64,000 nucleotides of DNA from Triplophysa rosa (taxonomy: Eukaryota; Chordata; Actinopteri; Cypriniformes; Nemacheilidae): the NCBI RefSeq assembly GCF_024868665.1, contig NC_079899.1:23429572-23493571 (forward strand), read 5' to 3'. The notes under the pieces are model-generated. The model did not search any database, was not told the DNA's origin, and saw only the letters and a list, made by a program, of their open reading frames with translations. Numbering within the stretch: the stretch's first letter is position 1; the number at the start of each line of letters is the position of its first letter. The position numbers were made by a program, and so were the translations under genes. Below, one piece after another: positions 48,901-60,900 of this stretch.

Positions 48901-51900
48901 TACTGTATCTTTTTTTGGTATTTTGTCTGCAAATTATGCTAAATTTCTGCAAATAAATGGAATGAAATGTTGACACGAGATCATAATTCACAGAATGAAA
49001 CAAAAATTATCATTTTACTTAATACTTAAACAGGTAGCTATAAATTGTAAATTCAGAAAAACTGAAAACATTTTTTTGCAGCTATATATATATATAATTT
49101 CCCATTCTTTATTTATTATTTTTCTTCCTATATCTGTTTATTTATTTATTGCATGTTGCTTTTCAACAATGCAAAATTGTAAAAGTGCTATATGAATAAA
49201 CTTGACAAATGCTTCTAGATACAAAACAAAAACAGTCAGCGTTCATAACACAAGCCGTAATGACAGTTTATGGATAGCCCATTGCAAAATTCAGAAAGTG
49301 ACCATCTGACCAACCCAGCTCAGGCAATTCCATCCCCAAGAGCAAAGACGGACTACTTGTCACATTAATGCTAAATTTACAATACTTAGTATTTAATGCT
49401 AAACTAACATCACATGACGGCAGTTTAAAGTTATAGCTGCACTCAGTTACATTATGCCATTACTATTTTCCCTGCTTATAACATTCCTCTGTTGTCTGAT
49501 ATCCATCACAAAATTAGACCTAAACAGTTAACTAATAAGCTCTCCATATCCTTCATAAACATTTACTCAGTAACTTTTAATCAAAGTCAGTGAGTGCAGC
49601 AGTGACGCGTCAGAGGAGACCTGGCCCTCCCGGCTGAGACTGGTTTCTCCCGAGGTTTGTATCTCCATTTATTTATCATTGGGGTTTAGGTTCCTCGCCA
49701 CAGGGCAGTGTTGGCTTACTCACCGGGAGACTGATTTTATTAAATATTATTTATTAGAATGATCTTGCTTGTTCTATAAACACCATGCACTGTGCTGTGT
49801 TTAACCTTTTCTGAGTTTTTCTGTTTTTCTCCTGTAAAGCTGCTTTAGAACAATGCACATTGTGAAAAGCGCTATATAAATCGAATCGAATTGAATTGAA
49901 TCTCTAACCTTTCAGATACTAGCCCTGATTTTTAATCTCTACACCGCTCTGTATCTGTCGTTTTAGGTAAGCCCAGAGTGGACAGCCAGGCCCCGGTGCC
50001 TTCACAGATCACCATCAGTGACAAACCCCCGATTATAACAACTTCCTTACCACCTACAACCATCGCTGAACCCAAACCAGCTCCGGTCATTCGGAAGCCC
50101 AACACCATCTTACTGGAGGTCCAGTCGGAACCAAAGAAACGCCGCCCGCAGCTCGAAATACAGGTGAGAGTTACAGCAGAACTTTGATATCACTGTATTG
50201 CTGCAATTTTATTGCATTTGAACCCAAAGAACTACACGGTTGTGTTTTAGCCATTCAAGCAGTACATTTCCCTTAGATGCATTCTGATCATCAAAGATTT
50301 TCTAATTTTTCATTTGTAAATACGCAGTATTTTCCTTTCGCTGGGGCCAAAATGACACTTATTAACTTGTGAATTTAAATGGCATTTGCATCACATGTTT
50401 TGTTTGCAGGTTCAGCCTGGTGTGAACATTGAGAGCGTCTTATGCAGCGGACCGGCTTCCTCTACACCGTTGATCTCAGCTGATCCCATCTTTCCTCCAC
50501 CCGTCATTGATGTAAAACCTCACAAATCACAAACAACACAAATTAGACCGCAAAATTCACATTATTTGCCAATGAAATCGTTACACTATACGTTTCATAA
50601 CCATGAGGTCATACAGAAACGCTTAGCAATGATCACTAGCGATTAATGTGGTTGGTTGTCATTCCTGTTTTCAATATTTGTTTTTTGTCTCTTTCTATCC
50701 ATCAAAGAGAGCGATATGCTTTTCTTGTAGCAGAGCCATCACTAATATTTCTGCAGACCGATGAATATGATGAATATTTCTCCGAGATGGAGGGTACATT
50801 TAGAATGTGCTCTCTTTGAACATTTGTATGTGCCGTCCATGGCCAGAGGACCTCTGGTATTAATACACCAGCTGGTCTTTGCTCTGTTCAGAGAATGTAT
50901 AGATGGATACCATTAGAGTTTGGCAGTACTCCAGTGTGCTGTACTTCTATAAGGGCCGGTTTTGTTCACGGTTTGCATTTCTCATTGCTTCGCCATTGAT
51001 TTTTGCCAAGCCCTGCGCTCGCATGCGTGCGCTTGTGCTCTCAGAACGCGCTCGAGCGGATGAAGATGGATGGGGTGTGTGCGTTTCTCCGCATGCGTGG
51101 GGCTGAATTCATAATGATCCAGAGGGGACTTTGCCGGCAGCGATTTCTGCTCTCACTCCTCCAAAACCGACCTCGGCTGCTCACATCTGGTTGCTAGGCA
51201 ACAGATGCAGCTTCAATGCTTTGTGTCAGAGGATTCTGAGCAAGCGTTTGGGAGGACAAAGACGCTCTGTGCTCTGCCTGCTGCTGTTAGCATCATATTA
51301 ATCATTACAGCTGTCTGGAAAGAACCGCAGAGCAGCTTTTACATTTATATTGGAATCAATTGAGTTTAGTGATACGTTTGTGGAGGTTTCTGTTTTTTGT
51401 ATTGTATCAAGGTTAGGGACATATTTTTTGAATTGAGCATCTACAGTTCCCAGCTTTAGTACTGTTAAATTAATTTAACTGCTTAATTTCAATATTTACT
51501 AAAGATTTATTTAGTTGCGATTAGCTAGTAGAAAGAGGTGTCGGATGTAAGATATAATGGTGTTGAGTCTACAACATTCTTTAAAGGGAATAGTTCACCC
51601 AAAAATAAGCCGTTTTGGGTCACCATTGACGCCCATAGTAGTGTTTCGTCAAAGTGCTTAGTTACAAACTTTCATTAAAATACCTTCATTTGTGTTCAGC
51701 ACAACAAATAAATGCTTACAGGTTTGTGACAACTGGAGGGTGAGCAAAGGATGACAAACATTTTATTTTTGCCTGAACTACTCCTTTAAGAGCTAAAAAA
51801 AAAAAACATTTAGTTGCGTTTTTGTATAGTTCAGTATGAAACTTAACACTTGCTCTATGAAAGGAAAATGAGAAAATTCATGTGTTACTGCCCTTTCTTT

Positions 51901-54900
51901 CAGTTCTGAGTATTAGATTCAGAATTTTATCTGAAGCAAAGCTTTTTTAAAACACCACTGCGTTCAAATAAAACACAGGGATTTTACAATGGTTAAGGAT
52001 GCAAAAAGGTAGTTCACATCTTGTGTGAAGTATGAAGCATAAACGCATGTGTATTTATGTATGTCTCAAATCGTCTTTCCCGGTGCCGCACAGCGGAGGT
52101 GTTCAGTTCTGCCAGCCCCGGGCACTATTACAGCATGGCTAAATTCATCACTTTCTCTGCCTGGTTAATGCCCATGACTCATCAGCCTGGCAGACCACAG
52201 CCGCTAACCACACACACAAATACACACAGCACATCTACAGATTCACAGATGCAGTCTCACAAAGCCACAAATCCACCGACAGGCTTTAAATTTCAAATTG
52301 AATTCACCTCTCTCCTGAGGCCTGTCAGACACGGCGAATTAAATGGGACTGCTTCCCATGTATGTACTTATGTAACATAACTATTTTTTTGATTTTGTTT
52401 GGCTCTGTATTGCGTTAAGAGGTGTTTTATGCGATTATGTATTTTGTGTAGTTGGCATAATTTGAAATCTAGAAGCAAAAACAGATATGAATAAATGTTT
52501 GCGTGCAGGTGTGATTGTGCAACTGTGTGTGAGCTGAATTGTAATAGTGTGCGTTCGCAGCGCATTTGCTGCAGTCCTGCGTGTTACCGCAGCTCAGATG
52601 CAGTTATTTTTCACGCATACAGTGCATACCGACTCTCTTAGACAATGGAACACAAACCACGTAGGACAGGGATAATGTACAGTCATCCGTTCAGTGTCAC
52701 AAAATCGATTAGTAGCCTTGCTAATTTGGTTTATTTCATCACTATTTAGCAAACAGTGTACACCATGGAGCTACTGTATTGATTAATTGGTCACAATAAA
52801 CATGACAAAAAAAGCTATGAAAACACAGTCTAATACAACACGTACAACACTGTCTCCATACTCAGCACACTCATGCCTCTCATTCATATGAGCAGACTGA
52901 TTCTCTCGGTTACCATAGAGACAAGACCAAGCTGTGTGAGACAAAGACGTGAAAAACTGATGCGTGATTTTTACCTTTTCTTACACACGCACACCACTTA
53001 CACAGTAACAGTTCATGACCTGTGTGTAATTCATGGATACTTCGTAGAGATGTCCCCTAAGGACAATGTCTCGTCCCTTCTGTAATGAGATTAGAGGCCT
53101 GATGTTGGTGAAGTGACGGGCATTTTGTTGTGTGTGTGCGCGTGTGTGTGTGTGTGCGCGTGCGTGTGTGTACTCAGCATCATGCCTTTAGTCCTGAAGG
53201 TGTGTCAAGACGTGCATCAAGGATAAAGGTGCTTCTTGATAACTGTAGGAAAAGTTTTTTCGATTTTGTGGATGTCAAACCTGGAATTAAAGGGATAGTT
53301 CCCCCCATTATTTATCCTCATGTCAGTCCAAACCTGTATGACTTTCTTTCTTCTACAGAACACAGAAGAAGATATTTTGGTGACCGAACAACATTGGCTT
53401 CCGTTAACTTCCATTGTATGGACCCAAAACAACTGAGACGTTTCTCAAAATATCTTCTTTTGTCTTTCACAGAAAAAAAGGTTGTAAATGACATGAAGGT
53501 GAATAAAGGATGACGTCATTTTTATTAACGAACTATACCTTCCATTCAAGCTTAAAATGCAATTAAATGAAAATTTCTTATTAACGTATACATCAACACG
53601 TTTCTAATCTTCCAAGCCGTTAATGAATTTCGTCATTTGCAGATGTCGCATAGCTTCTTGACCTTTGTCTCTATATCATCGCCTCACAGGCCGTGGAGGA
53701 GCCGCACGCTCACGAAGACGAGGAGGAAAATGTCTTTCCTGGAACCAATTTCTTGGAGGTAGCCGACATCAGCCAGGTACATTCAATTAAAAGCACATTT
53801 CAGCGAGTCACCACCCATACACACGCCACAGCTCTCAGCATAAAGGTCATTTCACAGCCTGGTGTCCACCCTGAGAATGTCGGCCCGCCTGACGATTCCT
53901 TCATCATTTGGATTCTCAAAATACAAATATTCCAAATCCCTCCATCTTGGAAAAATTGCCCGTCGACGGCACGGTGCTCCAATAATGAGGTTTTCAGAGC
54001 CAAAGGATGAAGGAGAATCGCTCTCTTTAATTAACAAAGACCAGCAAACGAATGAGAGTTTAAAATATCATTCTGCTCAGAACATTTTACACGCCCCGGA
54101 AAAAAAATCGAATGAGAATGTGCGCTAAATTGGCCTTTCGGTGGATTGATATTGAAGGGGTGTGGTGCATATCGCGTGTCTTTTTTGCTCCCTTTGTGGC
54201 AACGCTGGTAAACAATTCTGCTCATGTCACAGCTCACTCAAGCATTTACGTGGAGCCATAAGCCCCTTATATTTACCACTAACAAGCTGCACAGGACACC
54301 CGCAGTATTGGGCATTAGGCCGATTGTACCGCACGGTCGTACAAGGGCAAGGCGACAGTTAGCACAGAAATAGGATGGCAGTCATTAGGCTGGAAGAGGG
54401 AATCGGTGTTGTTCTCACAGGCTTTTGCTGGGAAAAAAGAGCGTTTCAAATGAGGATAATGAATCGGTGGGGGGGGGGGGCTTGCTCACCGATAACATGA
54501 GCTCTTCCACAGTGCCCCCTTTTGGTTTCAGCAGCACACCACAACCACAGAGGGCTCATCTTATCTCAGGTAACAGAGAATGTGAGCTGACAGGTATTGT
54601 TTTTTAAACAGGTTTATTAGAATAAAGAGTTTTGCTCAAGAGATGTCTGTCTGTTTGCAGGATTTTTGAAGTATGTATTATTTTGTTAAAATCCCTCACT
54701 CTCTGTCTAAAATGTTTTTTTGTGTGTGTTTTTGTAAAGCTGGTCTATTAGCTGTCCGACAGACACGTTTGCGATCTGTAGGCTTTCTCATCTTAGTTAT
54801 TAGTTCTTTCTGATGGGTTTACCATTTTTTACCATAGTTGTTTTATGTTTATAATGTGATCACTATTTTTATTATTATTTTTATTGTGTAAAGTGTCTTG

Positions 54901-57900
54901 AGAAGCTGCTATAAAGGCGCTATTTAAAACACATTTATTGTTATTGTTATTATTGTTAATAATATATTATTATTATTACAATCTTATTAAAGCAGCAATG
55001 CATGTTTTTTTTGCGTATTACTGAGCAAGTTCATAAGCATTTGTATTGAAGACTCTCCTTATTTTACCCGATTCACAACAGTAAACTTCTTATAAAGATT
55101 TATTATTTTTTAAGTTTATCTTCTGGGTCTGATTTCACAGGTATGTCATTTGACTTCAACCCAAGTAAAGTATATAAAGTAACCTGGAATTTTATGTTTC
55201 ACACAGAGGGGGCGATAGAGAGGTTAACTTAATTAGCTTAAATCATATGCAATTTCCAAGAAAGCATACGTTTTCCATATTTATTGTGCATTTTTACTTT
55301 TTGTTAATTCAATATCAATTATTCTGTAAATGAAAGACAGAAGTTTTCTATTATGAAGATTTCAATTCTTCAATTTCAAGAGTTTTAACCCGAACCACAC
55401 AAACATCACTGACGTTTTCTTTTTTTAAATCTTGCGTGTTTTGGTGTCTTTTTCAGTGATGTGATTTTAATTAAAAAGTTCTCAAGTCTTATTGCATGGC
55501 AGTTAAGATCAGTTATTGAGTGCAATAAAAATGCAAGTGTTTTGCACAGAAATGGCCTGTAATTAAGTTTTTGTGAATTCTCGGTGAGGACTGGCGTGTT
55601 TTTCGCCCACTCTGAGTTTTCCCAACGACCAAATAAAGGCCACAGCAACTTTACAGCAGGTCCTGGTGATCACGCTCTTACTCTCTTTTGGACTGCAGAC
55701 TCGGATCTTTGGCAGCTCCTAAATGTGACTCCTCTAAGTCTCTAGAGCTTTAGCTTTGGCCGGGTCTGTTTTGATGAAGCCATAAACCTCATCCGGGCCC
55801 AGCGCCCGGCTGGCAAAATGTACTTCTTTCTCTGGCTCCTGGCCACTGGAAATGAGCTAATGACATCTTTCACAGACCTTCCTGAGCCCGGGCCAAAGGA
55901 ATCTGAGCAATATCCAAACCAGTGACCGAAATGTTGAAATCCGGCCCGCAGAACTCGGGATAAAATTATATAAGACAAACATCCTTCTTCTTCACAGCTT
56001 CTCATTCTGTTGCGACCGGTGCAGACTAACATATGTTTGCCGTTACTTCACACTTTTTGTGATTTTATATGCTGTCATTTTGTGATGAAAGTTCAATGTC
56101 TGATCTTGTGAGCTGTCAAGGATATTTTGGCAGTACCAGTGAATCCCTTTCTGTTTGTTGGCAGATGTATACGATAAAACTGCTGCGATTCTTGTGTTGA
56201 TTTCAGGAAACACATGTCGGAGACTCTCCTGTAGAGCTGAAGGGATTGCCGTCTCCTCCTGCCGCTCTGTATCATGGCCCAGCGTTTCCTCCACAGCCTC
56301 ACCGGTCCACCCCGCTCACAGAGCCCGTTCTCAACACCATCCTGCAGAGAGAGACCCTAGAGAATAGACTCGTGGATTGGTGAGACTCTTTACAAATATC
56401 ATTCAGTGAATATTTTAACATTTAGATTATCCAATTATGAAAATGAATTGGCCTGTAGGTTTGGAAAAAGTAATACATTGCAAACTATACCTGCATGTCT
56501 AATCATTGAATTGTAACTAAATGTTGGTTAAAGGGGTCATATGACAGGGCTAAAACGAATATTATCGTTTGTTTTAGATGTAATGCAATGTGTAAACACG
56601 ATTTAAGGTTCAAAAACGCTGTATTTTCCACATACGCGCAGATTTTTAACAAAGCTCATCGCTCTGAAAAGCGAGGTGTGCTATGATTGGCCAGTTATCC
56701 AGTGCGTAGTGATTGGTCGAATACTGCAAGCGTGTGACAGAAATGTGACGCCTCTTATTTGGAACATCAGGTTCCTCTTCAATTGTACTGACAGGTACGC
56801 CCTCCTTACGTGCGTATACATTGGATTTGTGGGGGTGTGGTTACACGAGGCGTTTCAGGCAGGTCTGGGTGAGCACACGCTTTTAGATAGAATGCAGCTT
56901 TAGATCCGACACTTTAATTTTTACAATTTTACGTGTCTAATACATGCATGGGCAACTTATAACACACCAAAGACACAGAAAAACACGCGCCATATGACCC
57001 CTTTAATTTCTTGTTCAGTCAGCTTACAGAAAACTTTCAGAGGTCATGTAACCTCTAATGTTATACAGTATATTAGTGAGATATGAGTAAATTACACTGC
57101 AAGAAAATTAATTTCCTACTTCTGCCATGCACAAATATCTAAAAATTAAATCGAAGACTCTTAAATCAAGAGTTTTGCTTGAGAAGCAAAATGAATTAGG
57201 ATATTGAGATCTTGTTTTCGTAAAAATAAAATAATTACGTCAGTCTGTTCTTAAATTGAGAAAATATCCGCCAATGGGCTAAATTCAAGTTTATTTTGTT
57301 TAAAAAGAATAAAGTAAAAAAAAACATGATTAAGGGCGTTATTCAAGATTTTTTACCCATTGACAGATATTTTAACTGATTTTTGCATGAATAGCTTTTT
57401 TCAGAACAGAAGATGTAGGCCCGGTTTCACAGACAGGATTTAGCTTAAGCCAGGACTAACCCTTAGTTAAATTATGATATTTGAGTAGCTTTTATAAAAA
57501 AATGTTTAATTGGAAAACAATGGCAATGACATATTTTAAGATATTTCAGGGCACGTTGTTTTCAGTTAAGACAAACTTTCGTTTTAGTCTGGGACTAGCC
57601 TTAAGCCTTGTCTGTAAAACCGGGCAATAATAATTTAAATATGTTTAGATATGTATACCTAAAACAAAACAAAAATGCTAGGTAAGATCTATTTGTTGAG
57701 TTGAAGAAGTGAGCTTTGATAGTACTGGTAAATATGATTTGTCCCTGCCCATGCAACATTTGTTATCAGCAGAAAAGTTGTTTCAGAGGAAGATATTACA
57801 TATTGATGAACATTTTGTCGTGCACATGATGTACACAGTAACAAATTCATGAGGAATAAAGACATTTATGAAAAATGAAGATTACATTTATGCATTTGGC

Positions 57901-60900
57901 AGACACTTTTATCCAAAGCGACTTACATTGCATTGTACTATACATTTTTGTTTATGACTATGTGCAATCCCCTGGGATCAAACCCATGACCTTGACGTAG
58001 CTAGCGCCATGCTCTAACCACTGAGCCGCAGGAAAGATTCAAGTAAAAGTAGCTGTAATCATTCATATCAAGTCATTATTGTGTAATTACAGGTTGTACA
58101 TTTGTCTCACAGGGTGGAGCAACAGCTCATGGCCAGAATGATCACTGAAATGTTCCCTCAGCCTGTCCAGGCTGATCCAGCCAGCCAATCAGAGCTTGAG
58201 AATAGTGTGACGTCAGATATAGGTGAGCTATTCAAACCGAATTAATGTATCTCACAGGTAAAAATAATATGTACAAACAGTACAGTGCTAATGTCGATGT
58301 AAAATAAATGATTGAAAGCGTGAGTGTGCATCAAACGTTCTGCATTTACAAATAACTAGATTCACGTTTTGCCACTACTGCACTTCATGCAACATCCCAA
58401 AATAATGCAAGTCACTTCACACACACGGCTCGACTAAATTCATGAAGTCACGTGAGAGTTTGCCGTCACATTTAAAATCTCTCACGTTAAGCACTGACGT
58501 TTGTCAGTCTGTTCTTCAGCCGTCATACATCATCACCAATATACCGCCGCCTCTGAACAATGTTAAAAACCAACAACACGATTAATAATGCCTGACAGAA
58601 AACACTAAGAGTGGCGGAGCGGCACCACGTTCCACTCTACAAACTCATAACATGATTCATAGTGTCGTCGGAGATGAGCGGCACGTTTGTCAAGAATGTC
58701 AGCGAGACAGTATTTCCCAATTAAAGTGCTACACTCCTCCTTCACTCCATCCCTGTCTGCGTCGCGTCACTTGTGCTCAGCCAGCGCGGAGGTCCTGCCT
58801 CATTAATTCTCGCTTTCCTTTAATAGAAAGATCAATGATGTATCAAATATGCAGAGGAGGCTACGAGTCTGCCGCGAGCAAACCGTTGTCAGCATATTCA
58901 GCCTGCACAGACTCTTCCTCGTGTAGTTGAGTTTGAACGCTTGGCCTTAGAATAAAGGAAACGAGGACCTCTGCCAAAAATGTCAGTTCTGTATATTAGC
59001 TTTTTAATAGCAAAGGTCCGAAATGCTTACGGGTGCAAGAATTCAGAATAGTTTGAGAGGTTGTTGTAAATTATTTCGCTGTCAAAACGCAGTTTGAGGC
59101 ACTAAATATATAGGAATAGTTAATGGAAATGTTGACATGTGACATTTACGCATTATGCAATTATTCTGCGTATGTGCAGTTAATATTAGTGTTGTCTGTT
59201 TAAATTATACCGACTTGATGTAAATCTATACCAACCCCAAAATGTTGTTTGCGGTTTTGTGGTATATAGATCATGTCATTTAGCTTTAAGGTAACTAAAA
59301 GTGAAGTTTTACCAGATGTACACAATTAACTATTTGTAGCTTACGGGAAAAAATAATATGCATACATATACATATACACTATGTGTAAAATATATGAAAA
59401 ATATATTTAACTTATTTTTTTTTTTATAATTTGACCAAGTTTACAGAAGAGATAAGAAAGATAGAAAGCTAAAATAAAGCAAAAAAGACATGCTGTGTCC
59501 GTATGACTCTAGGTTAGGGTTTGTGGTTCATGGCTGTTAAAATATTTAATATATATTTTTAAAAATACAAAATATTATATACAGTTTCAAAAGACAACCT
59601 AAACAAGCCACTGTTTATTTATTTTATTTTTGTGCAACTTTCAATTGATTTCGACAATTATAATAATTATTTCCCTGTTCATATCTGTTAACTGTTTTCA
59701 TGTAAACAGTCTCATATTGTCGCCGTCCTTCTAAAACCTCAGATGTCCAAATTCACAGTTTTTCAGGAAATAGTAAAAAACACAGTACTTTTTCATTGAT
59801 GAAATACTGAGTCGTCAAGCACTTTTTAATACTTTTTATTGGTTCGATATTTGCAAAACCCAGTGACACACATAAAGGGTGACTAATAATAATGATTTAT
59901 TGCAAAAACAAAAATGACAAAATATGGAGATACGAGGTTTCAGAAGGACAGCAGCGATATGATGCTGGTCAGTGCTTTACCCCATGTTCATCTTGCTGTT
60001 TGTGTTGTTGTGTTATAGTGGAGACAGCCGGAGGGGCCGGTCTGCAGTTGTTCGTGGATGCAGGGGTACCGGTGGACTCTGAGCTCATAAGGGAGTGTGT
60101 GAAGGAGGTGCTGACTGAAACCGTTGCTCTAATGCTGGGACAGAGAGAGACCCAGAGAGTGCCCGCTGAACCCGCTCAAACACACGCGCAGGAGGTACTG
60201 CATGCACACAGTCAAAAACAGCTTTTGAATCCAAGTGACCGGCCTATTTGGAATATATAAGCAACAATTTCACAAGGCTGGTTGTGTTTTTTGGTGGAAC
60301 ACAAAAAAGATATTTTGAGAAATGTCTCAGTGGTTCTGTAATAGACAACATTTTTTTTTTGTTAACCGTTGTTTTCAACGGTCTTGAAAATTGCATTCAT
60401 GAGCAGCTGTATTGTAAACTCTTATTTTAATGTGCTAAAGATAATACATATTGCAGGAGCTGACAATAGTGCCAACACCAGTACCCACACCTGAACCCAT
60501 CCTCAAAGAGCCGCCATCTCCTGTCAGAACCCCTGATCTCTCCGAACATCCTTCTACAGCTTTGCCTCTTGAAGAAAACCAACCTCAGGAATTAACTTCC
60601 CCAGGTCATCCATATCATACATTTTCTGAATAACAAATCACGCTGCCAACATGTATTAGTCAGGCTTAAAACGTTTCTGCCTTTGTTTCAGGTCCATCTA
60701 GAATTCCCGTGGACACACCGACTACTACACCGATCCCATCTCCCGTCAGGGTGGACGCACCCTCTCCTCCTCCTGCCAGTCGGAGTCCAGAGTCAGCCAG
60801 CCTGCCGAACCACCCAGGGGAAGGCACAGAGCTCCCCCTACAGGAGGAAGAGCCACACAGCGAGACAGAAGAGGAGCAGCCTCCTCCAGTGTGCGCTGTT

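Larger units (their letters stand above)
42481..49966. other. Large talpid3 intron G-H (7.5 kb)
   Basis: No coding exon. Holds TTAA-type MITEs at 43731, 45171 and 47136, other MITEs at 44983 and 46307, repeat X copy 3 at 48716 and a LINE-like 3' end at 49490. Unique blocks occur at 42740-43330, 45600-46140 and 47700-48180. Confidence 0.55.
50512..53689. other. talpid3 intron I-J
   Basis: 3.2 kb without exons. MITEs at 51591 and 53287, a TG tract at 53130; unique segments around 50820-51350 and 52070-52340 have mixed composition and could be regulatory. Confidence 0.55.

Noticed and set aside
53800..54003. Open frames on both strands after talpid3 exon J
   Set aside because: They overlap the intron on both strands, include no conserved motif, and the exon J to K join is already in phase.
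56676..56903. 75-codon open frame inside intron K-L
   Set aside because: Lies entirely within the TTAA-bounded MITE at 56528-57006, a family with no coding capacity.
57886..58035. Possible tRNA gene on the - strand
   Set aside because: A and B box-like parts are present, but the cloverleaf arms do not pair well and a SINE-type tail follows, so it is a retroposed element.
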